From Aeolococcus sp050734155 (GTDB lineage Bacteria > Chloroflexota > Dormibacteria > Aeolococcales > Aeolococcaceae): DNA of 64,000 nucleotides. Where the stretch lies: the NCBI GenBank assembly GCA_050734155.1, contig JBOHUD010000064.1, forward strand, positions 62,001 to 126,000, read 5' to 3'. Positions 57,613 to 64,000 of this stretch are shown here, in pieces; the stretch's first letter is position 1, and each line of letters starts with the position of its first letter. The notes under the pieces are model-generated. The model ran no database searches. It saw nothing but the letters and a program-made list of their open reading frames with translations, and was not told the origin of the DNA. A program made the translations under genes and the position numbers.

Positions 57613-59055
57613 TCAGAGCAGGGTGCCGATCAGCGCGATGGCGGCGGCGCCCATGAGAGCGGTCGCGATCCACACCAGGCTGTTGCTCAGCGGCCCGCTG
57701 CGGCGCTCGCCCATGACAGCGCGGTCGCGCGCCAGCAGGGCGATGAGCACCAGGATGGGCGGAGCCACCACGCCGTTGATGATCGCCGTCACCACCAGCG
57801 CCTGGATGGGATCGATGCTGAGGAAGTTCATCAGCAGACCACCGATGATCGCCACCACGATCAACGAGTAGAAGGTGGGCCGATACCGCGCCGGATCGGC
57901 GAGGCTGCCGCTGAAGCCGAAGAACTCCTTGACCGCATAGGCGGCGCTGCCGGTGAGAACCGGGATGGCCAGGAGCCCGGTGCCGATCATGCCCGCGGAG
58001 AAGAGCACGAATGCAAACGGCCCCGCCAGGGGTCGGAGCGCGTCGGCGGCCTGCTGGGCGGTCTGCACGGTGGTGTTGCCCGAGGCGTGGATCACAGTCC
58101 CCGCAGTCAGGATGATGCAGTACATGACGATCTGCGAGAAGAGCATGCCGATGATCACGTCGGTGCGCGCCGCCCGAATCTCCCTCCGGGTCGTGCCGCG
58201 GCGGGAGCGCTCGGTGCCACCACCGGCGGCCTTCATCTCCTCCACCTCGCTCGACGCCTGCCAGAAGAAGAGGTACGGGCTGATCGTCGTTCCCAGGATG
58301 GCCACGACGATGCCGAGAAAGTTCCTGCTGAGCTCGATGTGAGGGATGACGGTGGCCCTCAGCGTCTCGAGCAGGTGCGGGTGGATGACCAGGACGGTGA
58401 CCACGTACGCGAAGAGCGCAAGGGTCAGGAATTTGAAGGTGCGGAAGATGGTGGTGTAGGCGAGGCGCAGCTGCAGGAAACCGATGAGCAAGGCAACCGG
58501 CAGCACCAACCACGCGGGGTGGATGTGGCCACGGCTGAGCAGCCCTCCCGCGGCGGCGACCGCTCCCAGGTCGGCGCCGACATTGATCGTGTTGGCGGCG
58601 AACAGCGCGGCGATGCACATCCCCACCAGCGCGGTGGGAAACTTGCGGCGCAGCGAGGTGCCCAGCCCGACGCCGGTGTGCAGCGCGATGCGCGCGCATG
58701 CCTCCTGCACGGCAACCATCAGTGGGAAGGTGAACAGCGCCAGCCACAGGGTGCCGAGGCCGAACTGGCTGCCCGCCTGCGAGTACGTCCCGATCCCCGA
58801 GGGGTCGTCGTCGGAGGCACCGGTGACCAGCCCGGGTCCGAGGATGCGAAGGACGCCCCTGGGGCCCTGGGCGAGCGCCTCCTCGAGGCTGGTCCTGGCC
58901 GCCGCCGGTCCACCTCTGGTGGATGTTCCGGCGGCCTTTCCTGCCGGCCCGGGAGCGGGGCGCGCCCTGCCTGACGCAGCTCGGGGACGTGCCAGCTCGC
59001 GGAGCGGGTCGGGCTTCTCGTCGGCAGGCTCGACGGGTGCTCTCGTCCGGGCCAT
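57613..59055 (-). CDS. Nramp-family divalent metal transporter-like protein (divergent motif)
   Basis: 480 residues, about 11 hydrophobic segments. The N-terminal 70 residues are soluble and Pro/Ala-rich. The first helix reads GPGLVTGASDDDPSGIGTYSQAGSQFG, where typical Nramps have DPGN; here the Asp-Pro is kept but followed by Ser-Gly. The helix 6 MPH motif is also not found. This places it in the Nramp-related group that moves ions other than Mn/Fe or is uncharacterised. ATG 59055 lies 7 nt after TACCAT (leaderless). Confidence 0.85.
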   Translation of the reverse strand: MARTRAPVEPADEKPDPLRELARPRAASGRARPAPGPAGKAAGTSTRGGPAAARTSLEEALAQGPRGVLRILGPGLVTGASDDDPSGIGTYSQAGSQFGLGTLWLALFTFPLMVAVQEACARIALHTGVGLGTSLRRKFPTALVGMCIAALFAANTINVGADLGAVAAAGGLLSRGHIHPAWLVLPVALLIGFLQLRLAYTTIFRTFKFLTLALFAYVVTVLVIHPHLLETLRATVIPHIELSRNFLGIVVAILGTTISPYLFFWQASSEVEEMKAAGGGTERSRRGTTRREIRAARTDVIIGMLFSQIVMYCIILTAGTVIHASGNTTVQTAQQAADALRPLAGPFAFVLFSAGMIGTGLLAIPVLTGSAAYAVKEFFGFSGSLADPARYRPTFYSLIVVAIIGGLLMNFLSIDPIQALVVTAIINGVVAPPILVLIALLARDRAVMGERRSGPLSNSLVWIATALMGAAAIALIGTLL

Positions 59056-59062
59056 CGGCAGG

Positions 59063-59068
59063 ATGGTA
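59063..59068 (-). promoter_or_regulatory. -10 element TACCAT for the leaderless Nramp gene
   Basis: Minus-strand TACCAT, seven bases, then ATG 59055, with no ribosome site. Confidence 0.5.
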
Positions 59069-59111
59069 TGCGCGCTGTCACCGAATGCGAGCCCCCCTGG
59101 GCCGTCGCCGA

Positions 59112-59411
59112 TCAGTGGATGAGGCGAACCAATGCCGTGGTGGCCACCGCCACCGCCACCACGACCAGGAATGGAGCGCGGACCAGCACCGCCAGCAACG
59201 CCACCGCCACCCCGGCGACGCGCGCGTCCAATGTCAGCCGGGTGCCGGTGGTGAGCGTCTGCAGCGCGACGAGAGTCGCCAGCAGAGCGATGGGCAGCAG
59301 GTCACTGATGCGCCGCACGCGATGGTCGAGAAGAAACCGGCGAGGCACCGACAGCCCGGCGAGCTTGAGCGCATAGCACCCGACCGACCCGGCAAGCACC
59401 GCCAGCCACAT
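59112..59411 (-). CDS. azlD: AzlD-family branched-chain amino acid exporter subunit
   Basis: 99 residues, about four hydrophobic segments. LAVLAGSVGCYALKLAGLSVPRRFLLDHRVRRISDLLPIALLATLVALQ is typical of AzlD. It works with AzlC, which ends 1 nt upstream of its start. Together they export branched-chain amino acids or related compounds. Confidence 0.88.
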   Translation of the reverse strand: MWLAVLAGSVGCYALKLAGLSVPRRFLLDHRVRRISDLLPIALLATLVALQTLTTGTRLTLDARVAGVAVALLAVLVRAPFLVVVAVAVATTALVRLIH

Positions 59412-59412
59412 C

Positions 59413-60141
59413 TCAGGCAGCCTCGCGCAGGGCCTGCTCCGCAGGGGGCAGTGGCCTGCTGGAGCGGCTCACCGCCCCGACGACGATCGCCACCAGGGCG
59501 GCGATGAGCACGGGCCCACCGACAGGAAGAAAGGGAACCGTCGCCATCGCCACCGCCGCGGCGACGAGCGCGACCCCCACCGAGGAGCGGGTGTGGACGC
59601 GGGGCGCGAGCAGCGCCAGGAAGGCCGCCGGCGCGGCCGCGTCCAGTCCCACTGAGCGCGGATCGGATAGCGCATGCGCCCCCACCGCGCCGATGAGAGT
59701 GCCCAGATTCCAGAGCGTGTACACGCTGACACCGGTCGCCCAGAAGCCGAGGCGGTTGGCACGATCGCTGTCGCGGCCGAGGCTCATGGCGGTGGTCTCG
59801 TCGATGACCAGCTGCGCGGCCACGAGCTTGCGCGGCCCGTGCACACCGAGCAGCGAAGCCAGCCGCAGCCCGTACAGCGTGTTGCGCAATCCCAGCAGCA
59901 CCGCCGTCGCCGCCCCTGTCAAGGGCGCACCGCCGGAGCCGAGCACGCCCACCAGCGCGTACTGCGAGGCTCCCGTGAACATCACCAGTGAGAGCGCGCA
60001 GGTTTGCAGCACCGAGAAGCCTGCCGCGGCCGCGATCGCTCCGAAGGAGAGTGCGTACGCCCCGGTGGCGATCCCGATGCCGGCGGCGTTGCGCAGCACC
60101 GTGGCGCGAAGAGCGGGCCACGCGGCCGGGGCGGCGTCCAT
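59413..60141 (-). CDS. azlC: AzlC-family branched-chain amino acid exporter subunit
   Basis: 242 residues, about eight hydrophobic segments. GIATGAYALSFGAIAAAAGFSVLQTCALSLVMFTGASQYALVGVLGSGG is the AzlC signature. AQLVIDETTAMSLGR is also conserved. Co-translated with azlD (1-nt gap). ATG 60141 follows TAGCGT by 8 nt, suggesting a near-leaderless message. Confidence 0.9.
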   Translation of the reverse strand: MDAAPAAWPALRATVLRNAAGIGIATGAYALSFGAIAAAAGFSVLQTCALSLVMFTGASQYALVGVLGSGGAPLTGAATAVLLGLRNTLYGLRLASLLGVHGPRKLVAAQLVIDETTAMSLGRDSDRANRLGFWATGVSVYTLWNLGTLIGAVGAHALSDPRSVGLDAAAPAAFLALLAPRVHTRSSVGVALVAAAVAMATVPFLPVGGPVLIAALVAIVVGAVSRSSRPLPPAEQALREAA

Positions 60142-60200
60142 GACCGGGAACGCTAACGGTTGCGACCTCGCACGCAGGTGGCGCAGCGGGCGCCGGTTGT

Positions 60201-60218
60201 GGTTGCATCACCGCAACC
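60201..60218. promoter_or_regulatory. Inverted repeat GGTTGC-N6-GCAACC before the hydrolase start
   Basis: The repeat ends 1 nt before ATG 60220, and a related CGGTTG flanks it upstream (60194-60199). It lies in the divergent gap between azlC and the hydrolase and could be an operator. Confidence 0.4.
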
Positions 60219-60219
60219 G

Positions 60220-61185
60220 ATGAGAGCCAGCGCGTCCGCCTCTGCCCGACCCCGCCCTGCGGCGACCAGCGCGCCGCGGCGCCACATCCTCACCCTCCAC
60301 GGGCAGCGGCTCGCCTATCTCGAGGCGGGAGATGGACCGCCGTTGCTGCTGATCCATGGGATCGCGGAGGCGGCGTGGGCCTGGGAGATGATCATGCCGG
60401 CGCTCGCCCGCACCCACCGGGTGATCGCACCTGACCTTCTCGGCCATGGCAGGTCAGCCAAGCCCCGCGGAGACTACTCGCTGGGCAACCACGCCACCCT
60501 GATGCGCGACCTGATGATCTCGCTGGACATCGACCATGCGACGCTCATCGGCCACTCGCTCGGCGGCGGCATCTCCATGCAGTTCGCCTACCAGTATCCA
60601 GAGCGGTGTGAGCGCATGGTGCTGGTCGCCAGCGGAGGCCTCGGCCAGGACGTGACCTTCGTCCTGCGCAGCCTGGGGCTCCCCGGCGCCGACCTGGTGG
60701 CTCCGCTGGTGCTCTCCACCACCACTCGTGACCTGATGCTGGGCACAGCCCGCTGGCTCGGTCGCCGTGGGTTGAAGGCCAGCCCCGCGCAGCTGGCGAT
60801 GTGGCGCGGTTACGAGGGTCTCACCGAGCCCACCACACGAGCGGCGTTCATCGCCACCGTCAGGGCCGTCATCGACCAGCGCGGACAGCGCGTTTCCGCC
60901 CTGGAACGGCTGTACCTGGCGCGCAACATGCCGACCATGCTGGTCTGGGGTGAGAGCGACCGCATCATCCCGGTCAGCCATGCGTACAGCGCACACGAGG
61001 AGATGCCGGGCAGCCGCCTCGAGGTCATCGAGGGCGCCGGCCACTTCGTGCAGCTGGAGAAGCCCGAGCGCGTCGCCGAGCTGATCCTCGACTTTCTTGC
61101 CAGCACCGAGCCGGCCACGCTGTCCACCGCCGACTTGCGCGAGGTTCTCCGTCAGCGCCGGCCCCGGCGCAGGCGGGACTCCTGA
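60220..61185 (+). CDS. Alpha/beta-fold hydrolase
   Basis: 321 residues. PLLLIHGIAEAAWAWE (oxyanion His-Gly), VIAPDLLGHGRSAKP, LIGHSLGGGISMQFA (nucleophile Ser), LVWGESDRIIPVSHA (Asp) and IEGAGHFVQLEKPERV (His) give a full catalytic triad. Similar proteins are called proline iminopeptidase or hydroxyalkanoic-ester hydrolases; the substrate is not evident. The first 25 residues are Ala/Arg/Pro-rich. ATG 60220 is used. Confidence 0.87.
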   Translation: MRASASASARPRPAATSAPRRHILTLHGQRLAYLEAGDGPPLLLIHGIAEAAWAWEMIMPALARTHRVIAPDLLGHGRSAKPRGDYSLGNHATLMRDLMISLDIDHATLIGHSLGGGISMQFAYQYPERCERMVLVASGGLGQDVTFVLRSLGLPGADLVAPLVLSTTTRDLMLGTARWLGRRGLKASPAQLAMWRGYEGLTEPTTRAAFIATVRAVIDQRGQRVSALERLYLARNMPTMLVWGESDRIIPVSHAYSAHEEMPGSRLEVIEGAGHFVQLEKPERVAELILDFLASTEPATLSTADLREVLRQRRPRRRRDS

Positions 61186-61242
61186 CCTCGCCGCAACGGG
61201 CGAGCATCAACAGCGCAAGTCGCGCACGACTCTGCCGCGGAG

Positions 61243-61392
61243 CTACGCCGGCGGCTGCGGTGGCGGAGGCGGTGGTGGACCGTAGCCCGGCGGCTGGCGA
61301 GGACGCGCACGGCGCACCACGGCCCACACGGCGAGCGCCACCACCGCCACCATGATCAGCAGGATCCCCCAGTGTCCCATGCCAACCGTCAT
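61243..61392 (-). CDS. 49-residue single-helix membrane protein with Pro-rich tail
   Basis: MTVGMGHWGILLIMVAVVALAVWAVV is one membrane helix, followed by RRARPRQPPGYG and a run of prolines. ATG 61392 lies 6 nt after minus-strand TAGAGT (61399-61404), the leaderless spacing seen in this window. Codon use is like the neighbours, so it is probably real. Function unknown. Confidence 0.55.
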   Translation of the reverse strand: MTVGMGHWGILLIMVAVVALAVWAVVRRARPRQPPGYGPPPPPPPQPPA

Positions 61393-61442
61393 GGCAGCAC
61401 TCTACGCCGCCGTCGACCAGGGCATGATCGCCGCAACGGGCC

Positions 61443-62048
61443 TCACCGCGCCTCGGCTGCCAACTGCACTCCCAGGCCGATCATCACCGCCCCGGTTACC
61501 CGCTCCATGTTGCGGCGCACGCGAGGTTTGAGCAGGGTGCCTGCTCGATCGACCGCGACGGCCAATGAGGAGAACCAGATCACGTCGAGGAGCACGATCA
61601 TGGCCGCCATGGCCACGGCATAGGGCAGCACCGGACTGCCTCGGGTGAGGAACTGTGGGAACAGCGCGACGAAGAACAGGGCCAACTTCGGATTCGACAC
61701 GCTGGTGATTAGCCCGGCGCGCCAACCGGCGCGGCCCCGCGGTCGTCCCTCCCGGTGCTTGTCGCCGTCAGGATGGTGGACAAGGGAGCGGATGCCGAGG
61801 ACGACCAGGACGATGGCTCCCCCGATGCGGAGCGCGTCAAAGGCGATCTGGGAGGCGAGGATGAGTGACGACACGCCCAGGGCAGACAGCAGCCCCCAGC
61901 CGAGCACTCCGACGCCGTTGCCCAGCGTGGCCGACATCGCCGCCCGCCGGCCGTCGCGAGCTGCAACCCGCAGGACCATCGCTGTCGCCGGTCCCGGGGT
62001 GAGCGTCACCACCACGGCGATGAGCAAGAACTCGCTGAGCGAACGCAT
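61443..62048 (-). CDS. LysE/RhtB-family amino acid exporter
   Basis: 201 residues, about six hydrophobic segments. FLLIAVVVTLTPGPATAMVLRVAARDGRRAAMSATLGNGVG is the LysE-family N-terminal signature, and ITSVSNPKLALFFVALFPQFL the second conserved region. It exports amino acids or homoserine lactone-like compounds. ATG 62048 lies 6 nt after TACGCT (minus 62055-62060), so the message is leaderless. Confidence 0.92.
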   Translation of the reverse strand: MRSLSEFLLIAVVVTLTPGPATAMVLRVAARDGRRAAMSATLGNGVGVLGWGLLSALGVSSLILASQIAFDALRIGGAIVLVVLGIRSLVHHPDGDKHREGRPRGRAGWRAGLITSVSNPKLALFFVALFPQFLTRGSPVLPYAVAMAAMIVLLDVIWFSSLAVAVDRAGTLLKPRVRRNMERVTGAVMIGLGVQLAAEAR

Positions 62049-62054
62049 TGCCCG

Positions 62055-62060
62055 AGCGTA
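62055..62060 (-). promoter_or_regulatory. -10 element TACGCT for leaderless lysE-like gene
   Basis: Minus-strand TACGCT, then CGGGCA, then ATG 62048, with no ribosome site. Confidence 0.55.
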
Positions 62061-62143
62061 CAGGCGGCCAGGCCACGCCGCAAGCAGATGCTGCGGCGAG
62101 GATCGTTGTGGTCACAGCCGGGTCGGACGGCCGGCAGGTTGGC

Positions 62144-62939
62144 CTACGCCGTGGCGCTGGCGAGGAATGCATCCAGCGTCGACTGCGCCTGCGCGGCGAC
62201 GGCAAAGTGAAGAAGCTGGGTGCCGTGGTCGGTGCCGGGCAGCAGCAGCAGTTGTTTGTGATGGGACGGACACGCCGCATACATCGCTCTGGCGTCCGCC
62301 GGGTAGAACATGCTGTCGCGAGCATCCATGAACAGGATAGGGATGGCCAGCTGCCTGGCCGCCACCATGGCGTCGTTTCCCTGAAAGAACGATGGACCGA
62401 CAGGCTGGCGACCCGGCGACCACTGGCGAGATGCTCGTCGCCGCCACCAGGGACGCCGTGCCACCCATGGATGCCCCCATCAGCACGATCTGCGTCGCCG
62501 CCTCACTACGAAGCTCAGCTGCGGCGCCGGCAACATCCTCAATGAGATTGTCGCCGAAGTCGAACGCCAGCGCTCGCTTGCCCTGGTCGCGCAGGTGCTC
62601 CGCATAGGACACCCAGCCGCAGAGGTCACCCATGTATTCATGGGCGAGCACCACGCCCACCGCCCCGCTGCCGAACTCGGCCCCGATCACCTGCTCGCCC
62701 CCGCCGCTGAACACCACCTCGCGAGCGTGATCGCTCGGCCTGATGCACACATCGAGAGGCGGTGGGGTCGGAGAGGGGGCGATGCTCGGCGAGGTCTTCG
62801 CCGACGCCGGACGTCCGGCGCTGCCGCACGCCGGCAGGGCACTCAGGGAAAGCAACGCTATGAGAGACAGAAGCGATTGGCGAGCGCGGCCGACGCTCCG
62901 CGCCGCTGCCGTGGTTCTGGATTGGTCCTCACCCCGCAT
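62144..62939 (-). pseudogene. Lipoprotein alpha/beta hydrolase with a frameshift
   Basis: ATG 62939 begins a lipoprotein signal (LLSLIALLSLSALPAC with lipobox Cys). VVLAHEYMGDLCGW and IVLMGASMGGTASLVAA (nucleophile Ser) follow. After SISPVVAG (about 62410) the family continues one frame away: PSFFQGNDAMVAARQLAIPILFMDARDSMFYP (Asp) and LLPGTDHGTQLL (His), ending at 62144. One or two base deletions near 62395-62415 explain it. The catalytic residues are intact in the two halves, so a sequencing error is as likely as real decay. Confidence 0.75.
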
Positions 62940-63025
62940 CCCGCAACGATTCCACGAGTATCTCCCCATCGGAGCCGTGGTCGCAGTGGAGGGAGCATGG
63001 CGGCATCGAGTGCAACACACAGAAG

Positions 63026-63109
63026 TGCCGGGAAAGGGAATCGAACCCTTACGCCCTTACGAGCACAGCGCCCTGAACGCTGCGTGTCTACCAGTTCCAC
63101 CACCCCGGC
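63026..63109 (-). tRNA. tRNA-Leu (anticodon CAG)
   Basis: Minus-strand class II tRNA with acceptor GCCGGGG/TCCCGGC, anticodon arm CAGCG-TTCAGGG-CGCTG (anticodon CAG), a long variable arm and T arm AGGG-TTCGATT-CCCT. No encoded CCA. Confidence 0.92.
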
Positions 63110-63147
63110 GCGTGACGGCGGTCACCGATCCTAGCAAGTGCACCGGG

Positions 63148-64000
63148 TCAGCCCCGATGCCAGCCGGTGATGTCGTTGAAACGCGCCGCGCTCGAGCCCA
63201 CCGGCGGGATCCGGACGGTGATCCCGGGGCGGACGACCAGGGAGAGCTCCGGTGTCTCCAGGAACACCGCGGGCAGGTCGTCCGCGAGCTGCGACGACAC
63301 CGCGGCCGCCGCCGCGACCCGGGCTGCGGTGGTGGACAGGGTGGTGAGCTGGTCGAGGGCCTGGTCGAGGAAGGGGTCGACCGGGCCGCCGGAGACGTTG
63401 AAGCCCGCTGGGGGCACCGCCGTCGACCGCCAGAACGAGCTGACGTCGGGGTCGGGCCCGTTGTCCCAGTCGGCGACCGCCACGTCGTAGCCTCCCCCGC
63501 GGACGAGCAGCTGCCGGAGCGAGGCGGTGGGCATGGTCGTCACCTGGACCGAGATCCCCACCGGCGTGAGCTGGGAGGCAATCCCTGCGGCCAGATCGGG
63601 AAGGGGGATGACGTCGGCGACGGCCAGGCGGAGCTGCAGGCGGGTGCCGCCGCGGCTCCGCACCCCGTCGGGTCCCGCCACCCAGCCCGCGGCCTGCAGC
63701 GCGCTCTCCGCGGAGCCGGGGTTGCCCGGCGGCGGCGGCCGTCTGGGCGACGCCCAGGCCAGGCCCGCCGGAACGGCGCCGGTCTGGGCCACGGCCATGC
63801 CGCGCAGGGGGCCGGCCACCAGCGCCGCGCGGTCGATGGTGGCGGCGATCGCCTGGCGCACCGTGGCGTCGGCGAGGACCGCGGCGCGCTCGTTGAAGAG
63901 CAGGTCCACGAACCGGAAGCTGGCGATGTTGTGGGGGACGCCGCCCGCGGCGGTCAGCTCCGCGCGCTGCACCGGGTCGGTGGCGAGGACGCCGTCCACG
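63148..64000 (-). CDS. Peptide/oligopeptide ABC transporter substrate-binding protein (5' truncated)
   Basis: The C-terminal 283 residues of a family 5 extracellular solute-binding protein; the start lies beyond the window. FVDLLFNERAAVLADATVRQAIAATIDRAALV is the typical hinge region of these proteins, followed by SALQAAGW, VQVTTMPTASLRQLLVRGGGYDVAVADWDNGPDP and DDLPAVFLETPELSLVVRPGI. It binds peptides or similar solutes outside the cell for an ABC importer. Partner genes are not visible. Confidence 0.85.
   Translation of the reverse strand, partial: VDGVLATDPVQRAELTAAGGVPHNIASFRFVDLLFNERAAVLADATVRQAIAATIDRAALVAGPLRGMAVAQTGAVPAGLAWASPRRPPPPGNPGSAESALQAAGWVAGPDGVRSRGGTRLQLRLAVADVIPLPDLAAGIASQLTPVGISVQVTTMPTASLRQLLVRGGGYDVAVADWDNGPDPDVSSFWRSTAVPPAGFNVSGGPVDPFLDQALDQLTTLSTTAARVAAAAAVSSQLADDLPAVFLETPELSLVVRPGITVRIPPVGSSAARFNDITGWHRG

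Overview
The window is 64 kb of chromosome-like DNA from a GC-rich bacterium, mostly about 70% GC by eye. It carries coenzyme F420 biosynthesis (cofC, cofD, cofE) next to F420-type flavin-fold enzymes, a ChdC/HemQ-type chlorite-dismutase-fold protein, ThyX, a MarP-type protease, AzlC/AzlD and many start codons with no leader. This mix fits an actinobacterium or a related GC-rich soil lineage such as Dormibacterota or Chloroflexota. No rRNA or single marker settles it. There are three tRNA genes, no rRNA and no CRISPR array.

Layout. 1-10139: polyamine/GABA-type catabolism. A minus-strand operon (amino acid permease, GABA-type transaminase, second class III aminotransferase) diverges from a MerR-XRE-cupin regulator, an aminobutyraldehyde-type dehydrogenase, a PuuB-like amine oxidase and a further permease; a perfect palindrome lies in the divergent gap. 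10140-15960: surface and signalling proteins, namely a secreted beta-helix protein, a membrane HD-GYP protein carrying exported PKD domains, and a lower-GC block of small secreted proteins with a duplicated C-terminal cassette. 15957-21928: a dienelactone hydrolase, the F420 block, and an MFS/MarR pair. 22008-30795: three large multi-membrane glycosyltransferase-like proteins, an LPG-synthase-type membrane protein and an acyl-CoA synthetase. 30876-32038: a mercury-type MerR operon with a thioredoxin-like protein and a Cys-rich membrane protein. 32130-37636: a patchwork of pseudogenes, an orphan immunity-like gene, an autoregulated TetR operon and a Phd/VapC toxin-antitoxin pair. 37783-41974: a 4.15-kb island bounded by a perfect 42-bp repeat of the tRNA-Gly(UCC) 3' half, carrying an HD-GYP/LuxR regulator, SnoaL-like and DsrE-like genes and an IS110 transposase with one in-frame amber codon. 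42038-53778: housekeeping genes (ErpA, ThyX, GlcF-like, HemQ, thioesterase, M20 amidohydrolase, 3-hydroxyacyl-CoA dehydrogenase, ferredoxin, PP2C, HAD). 53900-56263: decay zone with an integrase fragment, a GT87-like protein and a broken hicA beside an intact hicB. 56282-64000: tRNA-Pro, MarP, Nramp-like, AzlCD, hydrolases, LysE, tRNA-Leu and a truncated peptide-binding protein.

A recurring feature is the promoter form TANNNT followed 6-7 nt later by ATG or GTG, seen at more than ten genes. It implies that many transcripts begin at the start codon. The most promising unusual units are the merA-less mercury operon, the HD-GYP/PKD fusion, the tRNA-Gly island and the small secreted-protein cassette locus.
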